NCBI GenBank assembly: GCA_018902385.1
Contig: JABSSW010000024.1
Span: 372,001-436,000 of the forward strand
Source: Physcia stellaris
Taxonomy: Eukaryota > Ascomycota > Lecanoromycetes > Caliciales > Physciaceae
Length of the DNA stretch: 64,000 nt
Direction: 5' to 3'
Part shown: positions 1 through 12,176 of the stretch, piece by piece
Layout: every line of letters starts with the position of its first letter
Numbering within the stretch: position 1 is the stretch's first letter
Position numbers and translations under genes: made by a program
Notes under the pieces: model-generated
What the model was told of the DNA's origin: nothing
Database searches by the model: none
The model's input: only the letters and a program-made list of their open reading frames with translations

Positions 1-1457
1 TATCCATGTCTCGCAGAATGTTTTCTTGGATTCGCATCCTGCCTGCCCAACTCCATTCTAAGTTGTGCAGAGAATGTACGCAAGTAAACGCCGTGAAAGG
101 TTCTTCGTGAGATTGCATTACGTTGCTAATGCATCGACGCAAATCCACTTCCTTCTTGCTATCTACATCAAAGCCAAAGTAAAAATCCATCCGCTGCCAA
201 CTGTAACTGTAGAGATTCTACTTCTTAGCCCGTTAGGAAATGGAGTGCAGTCGCCGCCAGCATGCAGAATTCGTCCTTCCATTCTCCGGAACTCCCCTCT
301 CATAAAAATGTATTCCTTCAACACCCGTCGCCACTCGAATCTCCACGTAGCATAGTTCTATCCAAGTCTCAAATCTCAAGCCTCCAGGCCAAATCTCAAG
401 ACTCTCTATTCTCACTCGGGATCCAGAAGACCTATCGCTCCCTCTCCTTCTCCTTCTCCTTCCTCTTCTCCTTCCCCTCCTCCTCCTCCATTCCTTCTCC
501 CCATTCTCGCCTTCGACTCCATCCCCTATCCACTCACCATCTCCATATCTCCGAAAAGAAACCAAAGGCCCAAAAAGGTACGTAAATCAAAAGAAGCAGT
601 AGCCCCATCAACACAATTTCACAAAGACAAAACCATAAACATCCGCCCTTTCTTCCGCTCTGGTTTCCGGATATCCCCATCCCCATCCCCATCCCCATCC
701 CCATCCCCATCCCCATCCCCATCCCCATCCCCATCCCCATCCCCACCCTCGCCACTCCCCACACTACACCATAACTTCAACCACCCCCTCCCCTGAAGCA
801 TCGTGCTCGTATGCTTAGAATACGTTCCCTCCCCTCCCCTCCCCCTACCCCTAGCCCTAGTCTATATCTCACATCGCATGTTCCACTTGCTCGGAAAGCG
901 CGGGGGTCGGCGCTGGGATTGGTGCTTGGTTCTACGATAGGGGGAGAGGAGAGGGGAGGAGAGGGGATGATGGGGGGATGTAGAGAGAGGTAGGGAATGA
1001 AGGGGAAGAGGGGGATGGGGAGCGGGAGAGGCAGGGCAGGGAAGGGAAAGGTGGGGAGAGGAAATATATCTGGGGCTAAAACTGAGAGCCTATCTAGTCT
1101 TGGGATCGATTGCATATCTAATACGCTAGAGATTCATAAAAAGATAAGGTAATATCCCTTTTTTTGTTTCGCTGGGGGCGGGGAGATGGGGGATTGATTG
1201 GATCTGTAGTTGGGTTCGGAGAGGGAGCTTGAGTGATGACAAGTACATTGCTGAACGTGAAGGGGCTTCGAACATGTGGAATGGGTAAGAGTATTCTCCC
1301 AAGGGCGGAGGAATCTCCTGGGGGTCCGGGGAAGTAGAAACCGTCTGAGAAATGCGCAAGAAGAGAAGAGAAGAGAAGAGATAAAAGCTCGGACACACGT
1401 ACTCATCCGCCAATCATCAGGTATCAATTCCCAAGAGGTAAGCCTCTATAATGGATG
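1..1457. other. Gene-free low-complexity flank
   Basis: I see no convincing gene here. Open frames in this stretch are low-complexity translations of polypyrimidine, polypurine and hexanucleotide tracts. It holds the (CCCCAT) array at 673-744, CT-rich DNA around 430-520, G/A-rich DNA around 900-1080 and a short GAGAA-type repeat near 1358-1381. It lies downstream of the 3' end of the minus-strand NDC1 gene, so it probably contains that gene's 3' UTR and part of an intergenic region continuing to the left. Confidence 0.6.
673..744. repeat. (ATCCCC)12 hexanucleotide microsatellite
   Basis: Twelve uninterrupted copies of ATCCCC run from 673 to 744. Read in either orientation the array gives artefactual dipeptide open frames (Gly-Met or Gly-Asp). 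No gene covers it. The length is likely to vary between strains. Confidence 0.95.
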
Positions 1458-3545
1458 CTATGCCTCCTTCCCACCAGCCACCATCCTCGCAGTCCTAATA
1501 ATCCCCTCCTCAATCCGAAAATCACCCGCATACGGCTCAAACGCATCCACCATTCTCCCCAACCCCTCTCGAAGCTTAATGCACACCAGATCCACATCTT
1601 CGCTGCCCCTCGCGCCTTCTGCATCCGTCCAATGCGGCTGCATCCCCTCCACGAACCTTTGCAGGGCATCGAGCACGAGGATATAAGTCTTCATGATCCC
1701 CCCAACATCATACGCAACCTTGCCGTAGGGATCCTCCTTCAAACTCGCCACAGCGAGCACGCTCAGCGCTTCAATCGCATTGACAATGACGAAGACATCG
1801 CTGTATCCACTGTCAGTACCAAAAGCAACGGCGTTGACGCGATCGGCGAAGCGTTGCCGGAACGGGTAGCCGAAAGGGGAGCGGATGAAGGCGAGAAGGT
1901 AGGTATTGGCTTTTTCTTTCAGGCTTGCAGGACTGAGGTTTTGTTGCGAGCCGGGAGCTTGGGTGAGTAGTTTCTGGCCTGCTGCGTTGCTGAGCTGTTT
2001 TGCGCGGGGGGAGAGATAGGCTATAGGTGTGTTGTTGTGGGAGGGTGGGGATTGGCCGATTGACTTGGCGATGCTACCGAGTGTGGATTCGAATTTCTGG
2101 AGAGTGGTGGATGGGGCGGATGGAGAGAGGAAGATTTGCCCTTGTCGGAGATTGGGGGCAAGGCGCGGAATGGATTCGATGGAAGGTTGGGACTGGCTTT
2201 GGGTGGATGTAGATGGCGGCTTTTGATATTCGTTGATGCGGGTTTGGATTGCTTGGATGGTAGAAAGGGATTGCTGCACTATCCTTGACCAAGTTGTCAG
2301 CTCTGGACGACCGATCTCCGTGAATATGCTTTTCCGGCGGTCTTCGAAGTAGTTGCTGATGTACAGAAGTTCCCAGAATGCGAAACTCTGCCGAAGAAGT
2401 TAGCATTCATCCGTATTGAAAGCATTAGACCCGTACTCTGTTGACTTCAACTGTGGATTTGAGACCGTCCAAAAGGGCTTCGTTTGGAGCCCCTGATTCG
2501 GCAGTCAATGGCTGCCCCCTTCTCATCGGTTCTTGGGAGAAGAAAGCGCTGAATATCGTATTCGAAGATTGCCAAAGAAAGACGAGCAGAAATCCAGAGG
2601 TCATAGATCGCCAGATCAGTGAGATATGATATGGCGGTATATAAGACAGCTCTGCGAGAGGAGCAACATCCCGGAATAGCTTCGTGATAAACATTGTCAT
2701 ATCCCATGCTCGTCTTCGAATGAACAGAGCGTAAATGATAGGGCCGACAGTAGCAATTGATGCGGTCTGAAGACCGATAGCTCTGAGCAATGAAGGCATC
2801 CTAGACCTCAATTCGTCCAATGGTCTAATTATGGTGGGCAGCTTCTGAGGTAGAGCGGGACCCTGTTTCACGGCGGCATCCTCGTCTTTTCGCCTGCCAA
2901 CAGGAAGGGCAACTTTGTCATAATCCAGGCAAAGATGGACAGCGGTTTGAGCAACGGTCAGCATGAAGAAAATGCTCCTTAAATAAATTGGTCTCTCGTT
3001 GAGTCGATTTCGCTCCCAAGGCCTACCATCTTATCAGCTTCTGTATCGAAGGGTTTTTCATTGTTTGTCTCTCACTTCCCGTCCGATATCCATCCCAGGT
3101 TCGCGTCCTTTGAGGCAGACCATAGATATATTTCACTGAATAGCCATGCTGAAAACGCATACCATGCAAACGTCTGAAAGACTTTCACACCCAGGGCTTC
3201 CCGTCTGAATGTCTGAAATGGGGAGACAGCTGTTCTCGCGCCCAAATGCAGCTGTGCAACGCGTAGGGTAAAGACCGTAAGAGCAGCCAGGAAGAGAAGT
3301 AAGGTTCGAATGCCCGTGAGCCCGAGAGGAAACCATGACCACAGCCCTAGGCATTTTCATCAGCACTGGCGACTCTAGTGAGTGATCTACTTACATGAGG
3401 ATTTATCACCAATCAATATAGCTTCAAGGTAGCAAACCGCAAGGACTAGCCCAGCAGCCCGATTGAACCTCTTGTGGAGAGCTGGTGTCAAGCATTGCTT
3501 GTAACGCCGCATACGAACAGCAGGCGCCGATGTGGGCGTCGCCAT
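1458..3545 (-). CDS. NDC1: Nucleoporin NDC1 (transmembrane nuclear pore / SPB anchor)
   Basis: NDC1 is an integral nuclear-envelope protein that anchors nuclear pore complexes and, in fungi, spindle pole bodies. I read four exons: 3545-3395, 3346-3076, 3022-2437 and 2387-1458. Together they give 646 codons including the stop, with GT-AG introns whose phases all match. The start is MATPTSAPAVRMRRYK. Hydrophobic helices follow (GIRTLLLFLAALTVFTL; FAWYAFSAWLFSEIYLWS) with the family-like block AELSYIPPYHISLIWRS. The C-terminal cytosolic region contains SPFGYPFRQRFADRVNAV, which resembles the conserved Ndc1 tail. The assignment rests on remembered family resemblance. No disruption is seen. It lies divergently from PEP12, about 290 bases away. 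Confidence 0.85.
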
Positions 3546-3835
3546 TGCTGAGATACTCCGTCCAGTATCAGATCATGATTGATTCAAGACATCATTTGCC
3601 TTTGAGCCAACGCTGCCAATCAACAAACAGTGACATCGCGACTGTAAGATATCGTAATTTATTCTGTTAGCCTGCGGTTACCGGGCCGATTTCGGCTTAG
3701 AGGGCTGCGTCAGTCACATGATGCTGCATCGACAGAACCATGGTTCATCATTTCTCCTAAGAAGTGACCTTTGATCAAAGTACCGTACTAACACCGAGTG
3801 TCCTACCCTGCCACACATCCAGATTTGTACCCACA

Positions 3836-4715
3836 ATGTCGTTCAACCAACTGGGCCAGCTAGAAGCACAACCCCCCGAGTACCGAGACGACCCCGAAAC
3901 CCGCGATGACCAGGAATTCAACAGCTTCGCAGAAAACCTCTCAGTCCAACTCTTCAGTCTCACCTCCGCGATCTCGCGACTATCGCAGCAAATCAACCTC
4001 CTCGGCACGAAACGAGACACCGAACGAGTCCGAGAGCGAGTATCAGACCTTTTAGAAGAGACAAGAGACGGCTTCAAGGATGTCGGCGACAAGATGCGGA
4101 GACTGGCGGCGTGGGAAGACGTGAACGTAGGACGATCTACCCCTCATGGCAGGACCGATACTGACCGAACGCTCAAAGCCATCCCAAAAATACACCCAGC
4201 AAAAGCTCTCCCGCGAGTTCCAAGCATCAGGCAGCGAATTCCAAAGCATCCAACGCCAAGCCCTGGAAAAGCAACGAGCCTCAGCCTCAGCCGCTCGAAC
4301 GGCCATCGACGCCAGCGATCCTTCCTCTCTCCCTCAATACTCCGACGAACCCCAGCAGCAGCAGCTCCAGCAACAACAGGACCAAGAACAGCTTCGACTA
4401 GCGTCACAGGATGAGGTTGACTTTCAAGAATCGTTGATCGTGGAGCGAGAGGCCGAGATCCGGAACATCGAGACCAGTGTCGGGGAGCTGAATGAGCTGT
4501 TCCGGGACGTGGCGCATATCGTGCATGAGCAGGGCGCTCAGCTGGACACGATCGACGGTAATGTACAGAATGTGGCGGGGGATACGAGGCAAGCAGATAT
4601 CGAGCTTCGCAGCGCGAATCGATACCAGAAGAGTGCGAGGGGAAAAGCTTGCTGTCTGCTGATAATCCTTGCCGTGGTGCTGGTGATTATCATACTGGCC
4701 GCTGTGTTGGGATGA
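3836..4715 (+). CDS. PEP12: Endosomal/vacuolar syntaxin Pep12-like SNARE
   Basis: This is a Qa-SNARE of the syntaxin-7/Pep12 type, acting in Golgi-to-endosome/vacuole fusion. There are two exons, 3836-4126 and 4179-4715, with a 52-base intron carrying a TACTGACC branch site. Splicing gives the reading VNPSQKYTQQKL, which is characteristic of this family. The N-terminal helical region (FSLTSAISRLSQQINLLGT) is followed by a Gln-rich linker. The SNARE motif is EIRNIETSVGELNELFRDVA with the central Q. A single C-terminal membrane anchor follows (CCLLIILAVVLVIIILAAVLG, given only as a block at about residues 255-275). The start at 3836 was preferred over the upstream in-frame ATG because the family begins at about MSFNQLGQLE. 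About 275 residues, which is normal. Confidence 0.9.
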
Positions 4716-4908
4716 CGAGGAATTGAATTGGCGTTTTTATTGCGTTGGAGCTTTGCATGGTGGGCGCCACTGGAGTTATAGTATTAGAGCGGACATCTAT
4801 GTATCGTACAGCAACCATATATTGTACAACACCCTTTTACCTCAACATCTACAATAACATCCCCAAGCCTGACTCTCCTCCACCCCCATCACAGCTCTCC
4901 ACTCCCCC

Positions 4909-5670
4909 TCAACCCAACCCCAAAAACCGCCCAACCCTCAACCTCCACCCCTCCCACGAATTCAACTTCGGCCTCACATCCAAATAAAAATTCCCCATCC
5001 CCCTCCCCCTATAAAAATCAATCACATACTCCACCTCCTCTCCCTTCCCCCTTCCCCCTCCGCACACCTCTCAACAACCCAATCATGCCGATCAAAAGGC
5101 CTCTCATACCCCAACAACGCATACCACCTCGCCCTCGGCGTCAACCGCCCACTCTCGCCCCGAAAGCTCCTCAACCTAGGTCCCCCACACCTCCCATTGC
5201 CCCTCCTCCCCAGCTCCCAACCTTTTATCTCAGCCCAAGCGCGCTCGTTGACGGCGTTGTGGATGGGTACGACGAGCGCCATGTCCTCCGCGCGGGGCGA
5301 GTGCGCTTTGCGGCTCAGCGCGTCGAAGAACATGCGTTCGGAGGGGTAGATCCAGTTTCCCGTCGCGGAGGTGAGGGGCGTGGGCGTTTGCGCGTTTGGG
5401 GAGGGGGGGGAGGAGGGGTTGGGGGTTGTGGTGCTGGGGGAGGAGGCGGCGCGGGGGATGGAGGAGATGGTGCGGTCTGAGGCGAGGGGGCGGTGGGTGA
5501 GGAGGCGGGGTGGTGGTGTGGGTGTGGTTGTCGGGGGATGGTTTGGAGGGAGAGTGGGTTGGGGGTTGGAGTTCGAGTTGGAGTTGGAGGAGGCTTCGAG
5601 CCAGGCTGCGCGGGCGGCGGGGTCGACTGGGCAAGCGGAGGGGGGGAGCTGGTTCAGTGGTAGGCGCCAT
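4909..5670 (-). CDS. CYC3: Cytochrome c haem lyase (holocytochrome c synthase), reading frame broken at two homopolymers
   Basis: This mitochondrial intermembrane-space enzyme attaches haem covalently to apocytochrome c. Visible family blocks are the CPVD haem-regulatory motif near the N-terminus, NWIYPSERMFFDAL, VVPIHNAVNERAWAEIKGWE (containing the conserved His), CGGPRLRSF, and LGYERPFDRHDW. As given, the frame runs out early at 5022. In another frame the expected tail continues (EVEYVIDFYRG, FYLDVRPKLNSWEGWR) to a stop at 4909-4911. One added base in the C runs at 5047-5058 restores it. At the N-terminus, ATG at 5670 (MAPTTEPAPP) joins the CPVD frame only if the G run at 5640-5646 is one shorter or two longer. 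The alternative start at 5882 is in frame but leaves only 28 bases to MVD1. I take it as a functional gene with consensus errors. Confidence 0.8.
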
Positions 5671-5910
5671 AGCTGCTGGGCTTTGGTAGTAGCTGTATGA
5701 TATGATGGTTTGGATGATGCAGGTCCACCGAAAAAGGGTGCATCTGCGGCCAATGGCTCGATTGGTGAAAGCTCCGGATTTCCCCCACCGGACCCCGAGT
5801 GAAATGCCAGCAGCTTCAAATGATGGGGAACCGTAAGTACATCCTCGGTCGGAGTGGTCAAGTTTGAATGCAAGAGACTCACAAAAAGTCAACTTCGAGA
5901 CCTAAACACA

Positions 5911-7156
5911 ATGAGTCACACAAGTTCAGATGAGAAGATTTACCGTGCTAGCACCACGGCGCCGGTCAACATTGCCGTCATTAAGTTCGCTATAGAACTT
6001 CTCCTCCCTAGACCACTTGCTGACAGTTTCTAGATACTGGGGAAAGCGTGACGCAAAGCTTAATCTACCTACCAATTCCTCTCTCTCCGTCACGCTCGCT
6101 CAATCCGATTTACGAACACACACCACCGCCTCCTGCTCCTCGTCCTATTCCTCTCCAGATACGCTGACCCTGAACTCGAAGCCCGAGTCCCTCGAAGCGG
6201 CTCGACCTCAAGCATGCCTTTCGTCCCTACGCGCTCTGCGTTCGGAGCTCGAAGAGAAAGACTCCTCCTTGCCTAAGCTGTCCAAGCTTGCTCTCCGAAT
6301 TGTATCATCTAATAACTTCCCCACCGCCGCCGGTCTCGCCTCTTCCGCCGCGGGTTTTGCTGCTCTGATTCGCGCAATTGCAGACCTATACGATCTTCCT
6401 CAGGACCCAACTACTCTCTCGCTCATTGCGAGGCAAGGCTCCGGGTCCGCGTGTCGCAGTCTGCTCGGCGGTTATGTAGCGTGGGATCACGGCACCGAGG
6501 CAGATGGATCCGACAGCAAGGCCCGTCTGGTTGCTCCCAAGAGCCATTGGCCGTCCATGCGCGCACTAATTCTCGTTGTGAGCCATGAGAAAAAAGACGT
6601 GAGCAGTACCGCGGGCATGCAGACTACTGTTCAGACTTCGCAGCTCTTCAAAACTCGAGCAGAAGTTGTTGTACCGGCGGCGATGAAGGAAATGGAAAAA
6701 GCAATTGCAGACAAGGACTTTGAGACTTTTGCAAAGGTGACCATGAGGGACAGTAATTCGTTCCATGCGACCTGTTTGGACACAACTCCGCCGATCTTCT
6801 ATATGAATGATATCAGTAGAGCAGCCATCCGAGCAGTAGATAATCTGAATGCAAGGGTCGGAAGAAACATCGCAGCGTACACCTTCGATGCAGGTCCGAA
6901 TGCTGTAATATATTACCTACACGAAGATCGCGAAGCGGTTGTTGGGCCTTTCAAGCGAGCATTGGGCGAGAAGGAAGGGTGGCTGGGACCTCAGGGAACA
7001 GCTATTGGATATTCTGAGATTGCTCAGGAGGATGAGGTCGTCATGTCCAAGCTGAAGTCTGGAGTTAGTCGGGTTATCCTTACGAGTGTCGGCGAAGGAC
7101 CGATTAGTGTTCAGGAGCACCTGGTCGATGAGCTTGGAAATCCGACAAAATCGTAG
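5911..7156 (+). CDS. MVD1: Diphosphomevalonate decarboxylase
   Basis: This is the last enzyme of the mevalonate pathway proper: it decarboxylates mevalonate diphosphate with ATP to isopentenyl diphosphate, feeding sterol synthesis. Exon 1 is 5911-5984 and exon 2 is 6034-7156. The 49-base intron sits inside the Lys codon of IAVIKYWGKRD, a conserved MVD block. Other motifs are NFPTAAGLASSAAGFAAL (GHMP ATP-binding loop), GSGSACRSLLGGYVAW, HATCLDTTPPIFYMND and YTFDAGPNAV, which holds the catalytic Asp. The length of about 398 residues matches the family. It is divergent from the haem lyase gene and convergent with ELP1, whose stop lies about 60 bases away. Confidence 0.96.
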
Positions 7157-7215
7157 TGATAATTTCGATGAAGAGGTCATCAACCCCATCATGTTACCTC
7201 CTTCATTCTTTCATT

Positions 7216-10200
7216 TCATCCGCCGAGCAAAGATAGCCTGGCAAAGTCCTGCACCTTGGGCAGCTCTTGTATATGCCCCCTTCAATGCTGTCGAATAGCA
7301 CCCCGTCTCCGCCTGTAGGTCGTCTGATGGCCTCTTCGACATCCTGCTTGCTACCTTGGTCCTCTTTACTTGGCGGCATAATCTGACTGGAGGCATTTTT
7401 GCATAGCTTGACGACTTCAACCATGGTGGCTTCCACGGCCACAGCTCTTTCTCTCATCCCTCTTCTCATCAAACCCAAGAGTAGTTTACTGACATCTTCA
7501 CCAACAGAGTTGACTCGTTCCACCAGTCTCCCTACGCTATTGACAAGGTATTCTTCTTCGTAAACACTACCTTTCTTCCCTCTAGCTCGCTTTCTTTCTT
7601 CTCGTCTTCTATTTTTTGATGTCTGCCGTGTAACGTTCGTGCCTACTGTCCCAGTATGATTGGTATACCTGGTGAAGAGAGATACTCCAGCTGTTGAAGC
7701 ATCAGTGGGAGCAAGCGAGACATTGTCGGGAATATCAGCTCCTCCTGCGACGTCGCCTTCGAAAAATGCAAGAGGGTCCTCCGCTTTCTTTTCCCGTAAT
7801 TCGTGAATCCGTGGCACTTGAGCGTTCAATTGATTTTTACAGTCAGCCAATAGCTCTGTGATTACCGCCATACCATCCGCCAAGCCAACATCTATAACGG
7901 AATTGAGCAAATCTGTGCGATTATTGAGGCTTACTACACGCATTGCTTCTGCGAAATCGTATGCTTTACAGTAGAATCGAGCAGCAGCAGCGACATCTGA
8001 TAGATAATCAAGCTGGATATTGGCAGCAGACGAGAAGTCTTTTGCCTCAACTCGATCTTCTGCGAGTTTTCTGGCCAGGTTCTGGATCTGGAAAGGATCG
8101 AGTTCAGCCAGACGAGCGCAGGATAAAGACTCTTTCCAGGAGTGGGCCAAGCGGTAAGATTCGCTAGCGAGATTATAATCCTTGACATACTCAAATGCAA
8201 TACCTGCCTCCTTGTAACTTGCATTCTTCTGCAAGTACTCAGCGTTCCGACGCATAATCACGTTGAACTGTTCTGGTTCGTATCGATATAGCTCCAAGGC
8301 CTGAGCGTACAGCTTGTATCTGTCTGTGTAGGCCTCTACGTCGTCTATGGCTTTGAGTTCGTACAAATGTTGCAGTGCTTTGTCGTACCTTCCAAGATAG
8401 TTGTCGATGAAATGTTGGCGTCTAAGCACTGACATCTCCTCGAGGTTCTGTAAGAATGGCAAATACTCTCGTGGGTCCTTCTGAGTCTGTTGAGCAACTA
8501 GTAACGCCAGTTCAAGATCATACAGTCCGAGTGCATTGTCGTAAAGTCGATTTGGATCCGCCAAAAAGCAAATATGTTCCGTCGCTGCTTCTGCTTGGTC
8601 TCCGTTTTCCAAGCGCAATCGAGCGATTTCTTTCAAGCCTGCGTCAAGATCTGGTGGAACTTTGCACACGTGTGCAGTGATTATGTTTTGCAAACTTGTC
8701 GAGGGTCTTTGCTTTAAAACATCAAGAAAAGCATCACATATTCGATTGACTTTGCTTGTGCTGTGTGCAACAGATCTAGGTGAAGGAGGATCATGTGTCT
8801 TTTGACCTAGATTAAGAGTTTGTTTGTACATCGTATTAGTAACGTCTTCTTCCCTGGATAATAATCAGTTGGGTCTCGGATAAAGCTGACTTGCAAGCGT
8901 ACCTGAGCTGCGAAAGGAAAAGATCAATGTATTCGACTTTTTGGACCTTATTAATGAACAATGCAACATCTAATGTGAATGTGTCTGGCGAATAATCGTG
9001 GATGATATTTAAGTCAACCCTCTGATTTCTACAAGCAAGGAAGGCCCTCTTATATCTCTTCGCGTTGATGCTTTCTCTTATGCCTGCAAGTACCAAAGCG
9101 CGTGGGTAGATTGTCTCCAGATTTCCTCTCGGCATTTGCAGGATCAGAGCAAAGATCGATGGTATCACAGTGACGAGCTTAGCACCGCGCTCAATACTGC
9201 GGCACCTCTCATCCACTTCAGGGGTATCCGGAGGAACCTCAAGGTCACCGACGTCGGCCATGTGTACAAATTTTAAAAGATGCTGGCTAGTTGTGAATAT
9301 AAGGTGCGCTGGGGTGACCAAGAATGACGTGCAGTTTTGAGCCAGCAGACGCTTGTCGGCCAACAAATGACCACTTGGAGACAGAGAAAATTTAGTTTTG
9401 GGTGTAGAGAATTTTTGTCCACTTTGTATAAGACCATCATGAACCCGCATCTCAATTGCACAATTCGTAGACTCTTTGCTCTCCTGAGATCGCCAATCCG
9501 TAACTTGCTGCATCTTTCCATCACTCTCCAGGACTAAGACTTTGGATCCTTCTTCATTGTTTTGTAGTATCAATAATTTCCCACTTTGGTCAAAAGAGAT
9601 ATGCTGGTTCAACGCAGACCTTCGAATGGACGACGACCTTGGATTCGAAGAGATACCTGCCACCCATATCAATTCGGGTACCTTCAGAGACTTTCCAGTC
9701 ATGCCCATTTGGTACATCGAGACCTCAGACTGGTGCAGTGTTGCGATGAGAGTCACGCCATCCTTGACACTGATGGCTACATCGAGAGCGTTGTTAGACA
9801 GGTTAAGTTCATACAAAGCCATAGGCGGGGGGACGTTGGCAAAGCGCATGGGTGTAATTTTCAGTGTCTTGCCATCAATGACTGCTACCAGACCGAAGTC
9901 GTCTGGCGGAGAAGTGGGACCGATCGCAGTGACAAATTGATATTCAAGCTTCTGTACTCCACCTGTGGGAAACAGTGTTTTAGCTGCATGACTTGCCTTT
10001 CAAACTCATCTTGAACTCACCAGTAGTGCCCATTGCGAAGCTTAGAGGCGTTTCGGGATTCCAAATTAATGGTGTAGACGACATCCAAGCGCTGCCCTCA
10101 ACATGCAAGATTTCTTGTTTGAGATAGTAATGATAATTTCCCATCGTCCACAGCTGGACTCGGTCCAGGAAGCAGACGGCAAGAATAGAGGAATCTAAAT

Positions 10201-11164
10201 TCCATGCCAACGATATATCAGCAGCCCAATCGCCCCAACTTTCTGTAGGTAGTCGCAATGAAAACTCGCCATGGCGTAGACCATTCCTTTCGAAGAATAC
10301 CACATCCACACGCTCTGCAAGGCGCCGGACAGAAGCTATCAGGCTTCCTGAAGGTTTCCAACTTAAGGCACCCGTCAGACCATCTACAGGCTCGCTGACA
10401 GAATCAAGATTACCATCACGAGAGTACACTCGGATGACTCGGCGCTTCTCGGAGACGATACTGTTCACAGCAACGTAAGCACCATCTCCACGCCAGCTTA
10501 TTGTGATTGTTCTCGTATCATAATCACTGAGTACGCCCTCATCGACCGTCTCAGGAACTGTGGGATCTTTCAGGGCTTTCGCACCTTTCCCTTTAAACTG
10601 TGTCTCCGATTTTCCCCAGCCGACCGAGACATGCTTTGAGATGTGAAGGTCGTCAGGCGTGAAGGTCACATCAGCAATGTTCTCGAAGTCTCTCGTCATG
10701 TACAGTAGCGTGTCAGCTTTTGTGACAATGGCAAGAAGCTCTTCATCTGGAGACCATGAGGCGGCAGATATGCCGACATCGACGGAGCCAACGATCTCGA
10801 TCTTCTCCTCTCCGTTATTCGGTTCCTCCCGAACAACAATCAAGTCGCCTCCTGCAAGTACTACACATGTAATGAAAGCATCTGGGAAATAATGTAGATC
10901 TAATACTTCATCGCATTGTAAATCTGGAAGAGGACATGGCGCATCCCATGTAGCTATGGCGATAAAAGGAGACTTGCAATCTTGGTCACCGTTCTCCCAC
11001 TTTGACGTATTTTTCCATCGCTTGAGACATAAGGAAACATTATCCTTGGTAGGTCCGAAGGCGCAGATAATGTCATTAGTAGTAACATCCCAGGCGAATG
11101 CGGTCAGTTGCAAGCCTATCTCTGGTTCAGCAAGTGACCGATGGACATTTCGAAGGTTTCGCAT
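7216..11164 (-). CDS. ELP1: Elongator complex subunit 1 (IKI3)
   Basis: This is the scaffold subunit of Elongator, which modifies wobble uridines of tRNAs. I read three exons: start at 11164 (MRNLRNVHRSLAEPEI, the usual ELP1 start) into an intron of roughly 70 bases near 10.0 kb, a middle exon to 8903, and a last exon from 8853. The 49-base intron at 8854-8902 restores the family block LREEDVTNTMYKQT. The N-terminal half is WD40-propeller-like and the C-terminal half is TPR-like, with a basic segment (SKNRRREERKRARGKKG) where ELP1 binds tRNA. As given, the frame runs to 7203 with an atypical end. Adding one base to the C5 run at 7276-7280 yields the typical ending ELPKVQDFARLSLLGG with its stop at 7216. 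That is probably a consensus error. About 1,300 residues. Confidence 0.93.
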
Positions 11165-11487
11165 CTTTTCCTCGTTGCTAAAAGCTGGGCTCACCGGGAA
11201 ACGCAAAATTCGAGACCCGGCGAGTCGGCCTCAACCGCAAGTTTCTCGGTTCAACCCTACTTTAACCCTAGAGTGTGTGCTCTTTTATAAAAAAAATAAA
11301 AAAATTGTTGAAAATAAGCAAGATGGCATCAATGACAGCAGCAAACAATAAAACCACAAGTTTTCTAGATATGTGTCCTAGTAGAGGATTCCCTGACTGC
11401 TTTGTACACCGATCCTTGGAGCAAATATGCCTTGACGCCTTAAAGTCGATCCCCAACCATGCAATACACTCTCCACCCGGCACTCGC

Positions 11488-11825
11488 TCACTTATTCTTC
11501 TTCGTTTGCCAGACTGTGATGCTACATTAGCCTTCGCATACCCATCGCGAGCATCCTGAACATACCGGCAATCATGAATGGCAGACCGAAAAAGAAAGCT
11601 GCTTTGCTGTTAACCATAGACCCTAGCGCTGCTAGATTCGAACATACCCATTGTGCTCCAATATCTGACGGCAAAGTACTTGGTCCGCGGATTGAATGGT
11701 ATATTTGAGTAAGGACCTTCGGGGTAATGGTAAGGGCTAGATAAGCGTGCTCGAGTGGTGTGAAAGCCTCGACGGGCGACTAGTGATGAGTATGCTGAAG
11801 CTCGGAGGGCGGTTCGTGACAGCAT
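11488..11825 (-). CDS. COX8: Cytochrome c oxidase subunit 8 (VIIc type)
   Basis: A small nuclear-encoded inner-membrane subunit of respiratory complex IV. There are three exons: 11825-11648, 11601-11566 and 11513-11488, 240 bases in all (79 residues). Phases match across both introns. The mitochondrial presequence is MLSRTALRASAYSSLVARRG followed by FHTTRA. The mature protein starts LSSPYHYPEGPYSNIPFNP, a block I recognise from fungal Cox8. A single membrane segment is built from the exon junctions (AAFFFGLPFMIAV) and the tail is WQTKKNK. An unspliced reading misses the membrane segment. It is divergent from ILV6. Confidence 0.88.
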
Positions 11826-12176
11826 CTGCGTCTGTGATTAGCACTGACGACCCTGACACTCAACAGGAACAGCTCACTTTGACGAAATACGAGCTGCGCT
11901 GTAGGTTACTTGGTCGAAGAGGCTCAAGTGCCAATTGATGTGGACGAACGGTGACGATTGAGGTTGAAGCTCAGAAACGCTAGCACACTCTGAGCGTAGC
12001 GTCTTCCCCAGCATCGGCTAAAGTTTTTGGCTCGTGAATGAGACAGTACAGACACAAGAAGACAAAATTCTGAACAAATATGAGTAGACGAACCCGACGA
12101 CTTTAGAGGAGCTGATTCGGGGAGGATTGGACTCTTCTACATTGCATGAAAAAATTGACCTCCTTAACAGCCCGCA
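11826..12176. promoter_or_regulatory. Divergent COX8/ILV6 intergenic region
   Basis: About 350 bases separate the divergent starts of COX8 and ILV6. I see no coding signal. It must contain both promoters and 5' leaders. No specific factor site could be called with confidence. Confidence 0.5.

Noticed and set aside
534-801. Minus-strand frames encoding (Gly-Met)n and (Gly-Asp)n
   Set aside because: They are translations of the ATCCCC array and have no other protein features.
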